A DNA stretch of 5,656 nt from JAQIBY01 sp964407055 (GTDB lineage: Bacteria > Bacteroidota > Bacteroidia > Bacteroidales > ML635J-15): NCBI GenBank assembly GCA_964407055.1, contig CAYOUD010000163.1:1-5656 (forward strand), written 5' to 3'. Of the stretch, positions 1 through 5,555 are shown one piece after another. How positions within the stretch are numbered: the stretch's first letter is position 1; each line of letters opens with the position of its first letter. The position numbers and the translations under genes were made by a program. The notes beneath the pieces were generated by a model. The model saw nothing but the letters and a program-made list of their open reading frames with translations, was not told where the DNA came from and did not search any database.

Positions 1-1937
1 ATACTTGTACAATTTCTGGAGGAGATGTTATCAACCAACCTACAGCAATTTCTATTGATTCAGAAGCATATACTGATATTACTTGTCATAATGACAATGA
101 TGGAACAATAACTGTAACAGCTTCTGGTGGAACTGGCGCATTGAGTTTTGACATTGGTGCTGGTTCACAAGGAACAGGCAACTTCTCTGGATTAACGGCG
201 GGAACATATACTGTTACTGTTACTGACATCAATATGTGTTCAGAAACAAGCACTCCTTTTGTTATTGACAATCCTTCCGTTATCTCAATAGACTCAGAAG
301 CATATACTGACATCATATGTCATAATGACAATGATGGAACAATAACTGTAACAGCTTCTGGTGGAACTGGCGCATTGAGTTTTGACATTGGTGCTGGTTC
401 ACAAGGAACAGGCAACTTCTCTGGATTAACGGCGGGAACATATACTGTTACTGTTACTGTTACCGATATAAATACGTGTTCTGAAACAAGTACGCCGTTT
501 GTAATAGACAATCCATTATCGATTGATATAACAGAATCACATACAGATGTATCTACATGTGGTGGCGCAGATGGAAGTATTGATATCACATCATCAGGTG
601 GTACAGGAACTCTATATTATTCATGGACTGGCCCATCATTTTCATCATCTACAGACGATATAAGTGCTTTAATTGCAGGTGCATACATCCTTATAGTTTC
701 TGATGATAATTCTTGTACAAATACAATAACTGTCCCAATTAGCGAAATTGGAACTCCAACAATTAGTTTAGATGATCAAACAAATGTGTTATGCTACGGG
801 GCATGTACGGGAGATGCTACTGTAAGTGCTACCGGAGGTACTACACCATATACTTACACTTGGTCAAATAGTGACACTGGACCTTTTGCAGACGATTTAT
901 GTGCAGGTGTACATTCTGTAACTCTAATTGATGATAATCTTTGCTCATCAATAACAAATGTAACCATTACAGAGCCTGATGAATTATTAGCAACACATAT
1001 CCTTACACATGAAACATGTTATGGTGCATGTGATGGAACTGCTACAATTACTGCTGCAGGCGGAACAGGTGCTTTCGATTATGATATTGGAACAGGAACA
1101 CAAGCAACTGGTGACTTCCTTTCACTTTGTTCGGGAAACTATAATTACACAGTTACGGATATTAATGGTTGTGAATATATCGACAACTTTACAATACTAC
1201 CGTATGAAATGGATGGATCTATAAGTGGCACAAATCCGCTTTGCAATGGAGATTGTAATGGTGATGCAACAATTCTAGCATCTGCCGGAAGTGGGACGTA
1301 TTCATATTGGTGGAGTAATTCAGAAACGACCCCAACTATATCTAACTTGTGTGATGGATTATACAGTGTTACTATCACTGATATAACTACAGGTTGCACA
1401 TTGGAAGAATCCATTGATATCGAAGAACCTGATTTACTTTCACTTGCGTTAATTTCCACAACAGATTCTGGTATCGCTGATGGAACAGCAACTGTAGGCG
1501 TTACCGGTGGAACTCCGCCATATGACTATCTTTGGAATGACGCATTGGCACAAACAACAGCTGTTGCAACATCTCTTCCGTGGGGAGACTGGACCGTAAT
1601 TGTGACAGATGATAATGGATGTACAGAAACAGGCGAAATCACAGTTGTTTTATTTTCTACCGTAAATGATATTACGATAGCAACTCAAGTTAAATTATAT
1701 CCGAATCCTTCAAACGGATTATTGAATTTTGACATTAGAAACTATCCTGATGATGAACTTTCGATAATAATTTACACAGTTAATGGTCAAATAATTTATA
1801 GTGACCAATATGAACTGCTTAATGGTGAATTAATTGAAACAATCGATTTATCAAATCAGTCTGCAGGGATGTATTATCTTAAAATTATTTCAGATAATTT
1901 AAATATTACTGAGAAAATAGTTTTAGAGAATAAATAA
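1..1937 (+). CDS. SprB-repeat surface protein with T9SS C-terminal sorting domain (5' end outside window)
   Basis: Partial gene. The frame is open from position 3, giving 644 visible residues numbered from there. The TTG at 141 falls inside a repeat and is not the start. Residues 16-552 form seven repeats of about 75-81 residues (16-93, 94-171, 172-252, 253-327, 328-402, 403-477, 478-552), preceded by the tail of another. Each has a Cys/Asp/Gly-rich opening (such as CNGDCNGDA), a GGTG-like turn, a G-Y-TVTVTD strand, a late Cys and an E/N-P-linked end. This matches SprB-type repeats (Pfam SprB family), known from gliding adhesins and other large Bacteroidota surface proteins. Residues 563-644 form a T9SS type A sorting domain: LYPNPSNGLLNF at its start, SAGMYYLKI, and EKIVLENK at the end. 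The inferred product is exported across the outer membrane by T9SS and anchored or released there. Tandem stops TAATAA end the gene and a terminator palindrome follows. The passenger or catalytic part, if any, lies upstream, so the function is unknown. Confidence 0.93.
   Translation, partial: TCTISGGDVINQPTAISIDSEAYTDITCHNDNDGTITVTASGGTGALSFDIGAGSQGTGNFSGLTAGTYTVTVTDINMCSETSTPFVIDNPSVISIDSEAYTDIICHNDNDGTITVTASGGTGALSFDIGAGSQGTGNFSGLTAGTYTVTVTVTDINTCSETSTPFVIDNPLSIDITESHTDVSTCGGADGSIDITSSGGTGTLYYSWTGPSFSSSTDDISALIAGAYILIVSDDNSCTNTITVPISEIGTPTISLDDQTNVLCYGACTGDATVSATGGTTPYTYTWSNSDTGPFADDLCAGVHSVTLIDDNLCSSITNVTITEPDELLATHILTHETCYGACDGTATITAAGGTGAFDYDIGTGTQATGDFLSLCSGNYNYTVTDINGCEYIDNFTILPYEMDGSISGTNPLCNGDCNGDATILASAGSGTYSYWWSNSETTPTISNLCDGLYSVTITDITTGCTLEESIDIEEPDLLSLALISTTDSGIADGTATVGVTGGTPPYDYLWNDALAQTTAVATSLPWGDWTVIVTDDNGCTETGEITVVLFSTVNDITIATQVKLYPNPSNGLLNFDIRNYPDDELSIIIYTVNGQIIYSDQYELLNGELIETIDLSNQSAGMYYLKIISDNLNITEKIVLENK
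48..515 (+). repeat. Two near-identical 234-bp tandem repeat units in the coding region
   Basis: Unit 1 is 48-281 and unit 2 is 282-515, each 78 codons. Positions 84-225 and 318-459 are identical over 142 bp. Outside this core the units encode almost the same residues but with many synonymous changes. Unit 2 has one extra copy of a 6-bp ACTGTT motif, adding Val-Thr, and is two codons shorter at its end. The five following repeats (516-1658) are related only at protein level. Confidence 0.95.
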
Positions 1938-1957
1938 TAATTTCAAATCGATTAAAA

Positions 1958-1993
1958 TTAAAAGGTTGTCTCAACGTTGAGACAACCTTTTAA
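1958..1993 (+). terminator. Perfect 36-bp palindrome, likely intrinsic terminator of the repeat-protein gene
   Basis: It begins 20 bp after the stop codon. The arms TTAAAAGGTTGTCTC and GAGACAACCTTTTAA flank AACGTT, and the whole is a perfect palindrome. The 3' arm ends in a T-run followed by AT-rich DNA. Because it is symmetrical it could also stop transcription arriving from the right, although no gene on the minus strand needs it directly. Confidence 0.8.
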
Positions 1994-2237
1994 ATATCTT
2001 GGAATAATTAGTGAAAAGCAATCGATGCTTAATAGACAAAAAGTACGCTGCAATCTTCTGGAACCACTGAAATTATTAGCTTTGAGGCAATTCAACAAAT
2101 TCTCTAAAAACATCCCTAGCTTGTTAACTCAATAGAAATATATCCTACTAATTGACTGTTATTGTTAACCAGCCACTTATGTGGCATATATTTCCGCGAT
2201 CACTTCTTCCAGCATCTCATCCTTGTCTTTACACACA

Positions 2238-2254
2238 TTAACCCGGAAAATTCA
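2238..2254 (+). repeat. Left inverted-repeat arm of the MITE-like segment
   Basis: This 17-nt arm pairs with 2460-2476 with one mismatch. The reverse complement of 2238-2277 also matches 3269-3308 at 32 of 40 positions without gaps, so this end seems to exist twice in the window. Confidence 0.65.
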
Positions 2255-2459
2255 TACCATTCCCTTTGTGCAGATGCAAGGTGATACGCTGAGTGTGCCG
2301 AAGTGCGCCTAAGCCTGCAGACATAGTATACTATTTCAAGGGCTTAGCAACGAAGCAGAGGTGTAAAGATAATGGTAAGCATTACCTAATAGAAAAATGG
2401 GTTGCAGTAAGTTAAAGTATTTAGCAACAGCACCTTAGTTAACATCTGACTATTTGCGG

Positions 2460-2476
2460 TGAATTTTTCGGGTTAA
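2460..2476 (-). repeat. Right inverted-repeat arm of the MITE-like segment
   Basis: TGAATTTTTCGGGTTAA is the inverted partner of 2238-2254. Just inside it, CATCTGAC (2443-2450) resembles CATCTGCAC found just inside the other end when that is read in reverse complement. This suggests a little subterminal similarity. Confidence 0.65.
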
Positions 2477-2546
2477 ATCCCAAACTAAGTAAGAGGAGCA
2501 ATTTTTATCAATAAAAAAGTCGGAAGTCAGAAATTTCTAGCAGCAA

Positions 2547-3032
2547 TTAATCTGCAAAAAAATCTTCTGTAAAATTCAAAGGCAATAATTGAGAGCCATT
2601 CTCAAAAACCCACAATTCATCTTTCCCAGCAAGAATTACCCGCATTGCCTGCTGATATCTACTTTCTGTTTCCTGCATAACCTGCCGGCAAGAACCACAG
2701 GGCGTTACAGGCATATCAGTAACCCCTTGATTTCCTGATTCGGCAACAACTAATAAATCTGTAACCGGGATATCGGGATATTTTGCGTTAGCATAAAACA
2801 GTGCCACTCTTTCAGCACACAATCCTGCAGGATAAGCTACATTTTCCTGATTGTTACCAGTGACAATTTCACCATTAGCAAGTCTGGCAGCAACACCAAC
2901 ACAAAATTTACTATACGGGGCATACGCACGCTTAACAGCTTCTTCTGCATGCTTCAACAATTCAAGGATATCCACTTCAACTTCATCACGCTGATATTTC
3001 TTATACTGTATTTTAATTTCTTCGTGCTTCAT
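2547..3032 (-). CDS. cdd: Cytidine deaminase (single-domain, zinc-dependent)
   Basis: Hydrolytic deamination of cytidine and deoxycytidine to uridine and deoxyuridine in cytoplasmic pyrimidine salvage. The 161-residue protein carries the whole signature: YAPYSKFCVGVA (residues 37-48), the nucleoside-binding NQEN segment (61-64), CAE (72-74) with zinc ligand Cys72 and proton-shuttle Glu74, and PCGSC (111-115) with zinc ligands Cys112 and Cys115. LLPLNFTEDFF near the C terminus matches the family's usual LLP-F ending. Length and the roughly 20-residue N-terminal extension fit the Bacteroidota form of the homotetrameric enzyme; the B. subtilis enzyme is shorter (about 136). The ATG at 3032 is the only start that keeps the whole extension. 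The gene stands alone, divergent from the GroES-like gene. No strong promoter box is visible: TAATTTTA at 3037-3044 is a poor match and too close to the start. All active-site residues are present. Confidence 0.96.
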   Translation of the reverse strand: MKHEEIKIQYKKYQRDEVEVDILELLKHAEEAVKRAYAPYSKFCVGVAARLANGEIVTGNNQENVAYPAGLCAERVALFYANAKYPDIPVTDLLVVAESGNQGVTDMPVTPCGSCRQVMQETESRYQQAMRVILAGKDELWVFENGSQLLPLNFTEDFFAD

Positions 3033-3156
3033 ATGCTAAAATTACAAAAAAATATTGAATTAACCCTGTAACTAATAAAATATTTGCTCATAAAAAACGC
3101 ATTATCACAGAAACAAGCGATTAAATAAGTTGACCCGCATTATTAACCGCATTTAA

Positions 3157-3171
3157 TACAAATAATTTGTA
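3157..3171. repeat. 15-bp perfect palindrome, operator candidate
   Basis: TACAAAT and ATTTGTA flank a single central A. It sits about 125 bp upstream of the cdd start and about 168 bp upstream of the GroES-like start. AT-rich palindromes of this size can arise by chance in such DNA, so a regulatory role is only a suggestion. Confidence 0.35.
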
Positions 3172-3261
3172 ACTTTATCATTATTATGCAAATACAACTT
3201 ATTCTTTTGAATAATTTAACACCCAAAATTAGAAATCCCCGTAATATATCGGCAAATTTCG

Positions 3262-3308
3262 ACGCCTCGCATCGACACAAAGGGAATCGAATGAATAATG
3301 CGGATTAA
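3262..3308 (+). repeat. Diverged second copy of the MITE-like end, upstream of the GroES-like promoter
   Basis: Positions 3269-3308 align without gaps to the reverse complement of 2238-2277 at 32 of 40 positions. The match includes a 12-nt identical block CACAAAGGGAAT and ends in TTAA in both copies. Weaker similarity extends about 7 bp further left. No partner arm is visible nearby, so this would be a solo, decayed end. Confidence 0.5.
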
Positions 3309-3314
3309 AATCCC

Positions 3315-3322
3315 TATTTTTG
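3315..3322 (+). promoter_or_regulatory. Bacteroidota -7 box (TAnnTTTG) of the GroES-like gene
   Basis: TATTTTTG fits the TAnnTTTG consensus used by the Bacteroidota primary sigma factor exactly. Transcription would start near 3329, leaving a leader of only about 10 nt before the ATG at 3339. I see no clear TTG-type -33 box at the usual distance. Confidence 0.55.
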
Positions 3323-3338
3323 CAAAAAGCGATGAACT

Positions 3339-3719
3339 ATGACATTTGAGATTGATAAGCAACCGGTTGAATCATTCATCATGATTGGAGATCGGGTTTT
3401 AATAAAACCTAGAGAAATTAGTTCAAAGACAAAATCGGGATTGTATTTGCCGCCCGGAGTTAAAGAAAAAGAAAGCACGCAAAGCGGATATGTCATAAGA
3501 GTTGGACCGGGATATCCCATGCCAGCACTCGGTGAAACTGATGAACCGTGGAAACAACAGGAAAATGTCAAATATGTCCCTTTGCAGGCTCAGGTTGGCG
3601 ATTTGGCAATCTATATGAACAATGGCGGAAATGAAATAATATTTAAGGGTGAAAAATATCTGATTTTTCCTCATTCTGCGATATTAATGTTAATCCGTGA
3701 CGAAGGATTATTTGAGTAA
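3339..3719 (+). CDS. GroES (Cpn10) family co-chaperone-like protein
   Basis: 126 residues with the Cpn10 fold pattern. GDRVLIKP (17-24) is the family's first strand. SKTKSGLYLPPG (29-40) followed by a charged stretch sits where GroES has its mobile loop. QSGYVIRVGPG (48-58) and VGDLAIYMNNGGNEIIFKGE (86-105) match the later strands, and KYLIFPHSAILMLI (106-119) the closing strand. It is about 30 residues longer than classical GroES (about 97), mainly through residues 59-85 (PMPALGETDEPWKQQENVKY and following) and a short N-terminal extension. No groEL adjoins it, so it is probably a second, stand-alone Cpn10-like protein rather than the main groES. It could modulate GroEL or have left that role. 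The mobile-loop tripeptide LYL takes the place of the hydrophobic IVL motif of GroES. No Shine-Dalgarno is visible, as is normal in this phylum. It ends 3 bp from the convergent cstA gene. Confidence 0.85.
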   Translation: MTFEIDKQPVESFIMIGDRVLIKPREISSKTKSGLYLPPGVKEKESTQSGYVIRVGPGYPMPALGETDEPWKQQENVKYVPLQAQVGDLAIYMNNGGNEIIFKGEKYLIFPHSAILMLIRDEGLFE

Positions 3720-3722
3720 CAC

Positions 3723-5165
3723 TTATTGTTGCTTTTTACGGTAGGCAGACAAGGCCCAAAAACTTGCAATTACAATTCCAATGGCAAGCCCTAACAGATA
3801 TCCTAGTGATGGATTCAAACTCAATCCGCCGCTTAAATTTGGAGCAACCAGAAAGTAGGTAACGCAAATTGTTGTCATAATAAACGCAGGGACAGACAAG
3901 AGCCAGTGAAATTTATTTTCCCGTTTCAAATACATGGCACCGGTCCAAAGAACAAAACTTGCCAGAATTTGATTCGATAATCCCAAATATTTCCAAACCG
4001 TTGCAAAATCGAGCTGAGACAAAATAAATCCAAGCACAAATAGCGGAATGCTAACCACCAACCGACTTGATATGGATTTTTGTTTAAATTTAAACATGTC
4101 GGCAACCGTTAATCTTGCTGATCTGAAAGCCGTATCGCCGGTACTTATTGGCAAGGCAATAACTCCGATAATGGCAAAAATTGCCCCGATTTTTCCTAAC
4201 CAGGAACGACTTATTTCATCCACTACCCAAGCTGCATTGTTTCCATGTTCTGCCAGTGTTTTGTTGAGTGCATCTACCCCACCGAAATAATTCATCGCAG
4301 CAGTGGCCCAGATAATGGCAACAATTCCTTCAGCTATCATGGCTCCGTAAAAAATCTTGCGCCCCTGATTTTCATTTTTCAGGCAACGAGCCATCATGGG
4401 TGATTGTGTGGCATGAAAGCCCGAAATTGCACCACAGGAAATCACAATAAACATCATAGGATAGAGTAGATTTTTCTCTGGCAGGGAATGCCAGTTTTTA
4501 AGTGATGAGCTGCTTATCTCAATCATAGACAACTCTCCGCTAAATCCTTTAATCATCATCATCACAGCAATACTTACTGCCATAAATAAAAGTGCAATTC
4601 CGAAAATCGGATAAATTTTCCCGATGATTTTATTGATGGGCAAAAGGGTCGCAAGTAAATAGTAAGCAAAAATTGCGTAAAGCCAAATCATTTTCCCTCC
4701 GGATGTCAATAATGCCAACAATCCTGCCGGTCCGGTTACAAACGCGACGCCAACAAATACCAGCAACAAAACGGTGAAAACACGCAAAATTTGCTGAATA
4801 CTTACTCCGAGATATTTCCCAACCAGCTCAGGTAAACTTGCGCCACCGTTTCGGATGCTTAGCATGCCTGAAAAATAATCGTGAACAGAACCCATAAAAA
4901 TGCAGCCAAGTACAATCCAAACATATGCCCACGGCCCGTAAGCAGCGCCCAGTATTGCGCCAAATATCGGACCAAGTCCTGCAATATTCAAAAATTGAAT
5001 CATAAATACTTTCCAGGGTTTCATCGGAATATAATCTATGCCGTCCTGTTTCGTATATGCTGGCGTTTTTCGGTTTTTATCTATCCCGAAAAATCGTTCA
5101 ATAAAGCGTCCGTATAATACATACCCGGTTATTAAAGCTGTAATTGAAATTAAAAACGTCCACAT
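3723..5165 (-). CDS. cstA: CstA-family carbon starvation protein (membrane transporter), short form
   Basis: A 480-residue polytopic inner-membrane protein with about 12-13 hydrophobic segments, for example near 2-18, 60-92, 130-150, 160-178, 187-206, 272-290, 325-342, 368-384, 420-440 and 455-473. Family marks are visible: QFLNIAGLGPIFGAILGAAY (57-76), the GSVHDYFSGMLSIRNGGASL block (92-111), SCGAISGFHATQSPMMAR (243-260), and GDTAFRSARLTVADMF (343-358), which corresponds to the D-TA-R-AR motif of CstA. Relatives in E. coli (CstA, BtsT, about 700 residues) take up pyruvate and have been linked to peptide use. This compact version lacks their extra C-terminal part, a common form in Bacteroidota. 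The substrate here is inferred only. The ATG at 5165 follows a good promoter box at 5182-5189. The gene is monocistronic and convergent with the GroES-like gene, with no terminator between them. Confidence 0.92.
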   Translation of the reverse strand: MWTFLISITALITGYVLYGRFIERFFGIDKNRKTPAYTKQDGIDYIPMKPWKVFMIQFLNIAGLGPIFGAILGAAYGPWAYVWIVLGCIFMGSVHDYFSGMLSIRNGGASLPELVGKYLGVSIQQILRVFTVLLLVFVGVAFVTGPAGLLALLTSGGKMIWLYAIFAYYLLATLLPINKIIGKIYPIFGIALLFMAVSIAVMMMIKGFSGELSMIEISSSSLKNWHSLPEKNLLYPMMFIVISCGAISGFHATQSPMMARCLKNENQGRKIFYGAMIAEGIVAIIWATAAMNYFGGVDALNKTLAEHGNNAAWVVDEISRSWLGKIGAIFAIIGVIALPISTGDTAFRSARLTVADMFKFKQKSISSRLVVSIPLFVLGFILSQLDFATVWKYLGLSNQILASFVLWTGAMYLKRENKFHWLLSVPAFIMTTICVTYFLVAPNLSGGLSLNPSLGYLLGLAIGIVIASFWALSAYRKKQQ

Positions 5166-5181
5166 GACAATTGATTTTTTG

Positions 5182-5189
5182 CAAATTTA
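5182..5189 (-). promoter_or_regulatory. Bacteroidota -7 box (TAnnTTTG) of cstA
   Basis: On the minus strand TAAATTTG fits TAnnTTTG exactly and lies 16 bp upstream of the ATG at 5165. The predicted transcript leader is therefore only about 10 nt. No convincing -33 box is seen. Confidence 0.55.
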
Positions 5190-5372
5190 GCGAAACTTTG
5201 CTTTCGTTGTCATTGTGTATTGTCTGTTTTTTGTCATGCATGAGAAATGAGTATGAGCATTGGGCTTCTCTGTACTCCGCTCTCACTCTCGCTCTGATTT
5301 TAGTGGGTGTTGATAAGTTGTGCGGGTTGCACTGACCAATTTTGTTCACTATGTTTGAGGGTAAGCAAAAAC
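5190..5372. other. Intergenic stretch between cstA promoter and transposase relic
   Basis: No gene is recognised. It contains three ATGAG copies in a row with short spacers (5239-5256) and a pyrimidine-rich run with repeated CTC/CTCT motifs (about 5267-5300). Reading frames open across it on both strands lack any recognisable protein features. The transposase-relic frame stays open leftward to a GTG at 5307, but residues before about 5373 do not look like transposase. Confidence 0.5.
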
Positions 5373-5555
5373 ATGAAGATAAGGTTGAAAAAATGGCGCA
5401 GTGGCATGGAGGCTGTAATCTCCAATATCAAACGCGGATACAATTTGCGCCGTTGTACGTGGAAGGGATGGGAACATTTTGAGGCCAACGTTTTATGGAG
5501 TGTTATTGCCTACAATATCAGGGTGATGACCGCCCATTTAGTGAGGTTGGTTTAG
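5373..5555 (+). pseudogene. C-terminal relic of a DDE-type IS transposase
   Basis: About 60 residues ending at a TAG. The core reads RSGMEAVISNIKRGYNLRRC, then TWKGWEHFEANVLWSVIAYN and IRVMTAHLV. The pattern (R-G-E-I-S-KR-GL-R, then W-G, a central aromatic/hydrophobic helix and AYN) is the usual C-terminal end of IS4/IS5-like, IS1182-like or ISNCY-like DDE transposases, with the last catalytic Glu expected in the GMEAVISNIKR helix. The family cannot be settled from this fragment. The upstream three-quarters or more of a transposase is missing: in-frame sequence back to 5307 is unlike one. No inverted-repeat end is recognisable to the right edge. It is probably non-functional debris of an old insertion. 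The rest of the window (5556-5656) shows nothing I can identify beyond a weak GGGTA/TACCC stem near 5590-5612. Confidence 0.7.

Larger units (their letters stand above)
2238..2476. mobile_element. MITE-like or IS-derived non-coding segment with 17-bp inverted repeats
   Basis: The left arm 2238-2254 is TTAACCCGGAAAATTCA. The reverse complement of the right arm 2460-2476 is TTAACCCGAAAAATTCA, one mismatch in 17. The 239 bp between the outer ends has no transposase frame. Inside are a stem CTAAGCC (2309-2315) with GGCTTAG (2341-2347) enclosing a 12-bp palindrome ATAGTATACTAT (2323-2334). TTAA stands at both outer ends, compatible with a TTAA target site or simply palindromic tips. No longer flanking duplication is visible. 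The segment could be a MITE, the non-coding remains of an IS, or a conserved intergenic RNA-like element. The inverted repeat is seen; mobility is inferred. Confidence 0.5.
1995..2546. other. 552-bp gene-free region with decayed-looking DNA
   Basis: No open frame here looks like an intact gene on either strand. The right half is the MITE-like segment described separately. To its left, on the minus strand, two short stop-bounded stretches look coding-like: one spans 2177-2251 and includes KDKDEMLEEVIAEIYAT before a stop, and one in a different frame (about 2117-2188) reads MPHKWLVNNNSQLVGYIS and continues to a stop. They could be remnants of a degraded gene. Positions 2519-2539 carry AGTCGGAAGTCAGAA followed by the AGAAATTTCT palindrome, close to the cdd stop codon. 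Confidence 0.5.
3033..3338. promoter_or_regulatory. Divergent intergenic region between cdd and the GroES-like gene
   Basis: 306 bp of AT-rich DNA without a gene. It holds a perfect 15-bp palindrome TACAAATAATTTGTA (3157-3171). The octamer CGCATTAT occurs at 3098-3105 and 3136-3143 and inverted at 3295-3302, with a near copy CGCATTTA at 3148-3155. A diverged copy of the MITE-like end lies at 3262-3308, and the GroES-like promoter box at 3315-3322. Any of the palindrome or octamers could be protein-binding sites; none matches an operator I can name. Confidence 0.5.

Noticed and set aside
141..143. TTG as the start of the repeat-protein gene
   Set aside because: The same frame is open to position 3 and encodes a further full repeat segment, so the TTG is internal.
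86..589. Two minus-strand open frames (86-316 and 320-589) with nearly the same C-terminal sequence
   Set aside because: They are reverse shadows of the duplicated repeat units; their likeness simply reflects the tandem repeat on the plus strand.
1145..1459. Minus-strand open frame of 104 codons
   Set aside because: Lies inside the strongly supported repeat-protein gene and shows no recognisable features.
2502..2517. AT-only hairpin (TTTTTAT/ATAAAAA) downstream of cdd as terminator
   Set aside because: No GC in the stem and such pairs are expected by chance in AT-rich DNA; not enough to call a terminator.
1995..2546. Group II intron or CRISPR array in the gene-free region
   Set aside because: No domain V-like motif, no reverse transcriptase frame and no regularly spaced repeats are present.
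4048..5117. Plus-strand frames at 4048-4290 and 4881-5117
   Set aside because: Shadows of the CstA gene, whose family motifs are clear on the minus strand.
5098..5349. Minus-strand 83-codon frame upstream of cstA
   Set aside because: Overlaps the cstA start and promoter box in another frame and has no protein-like pattern.
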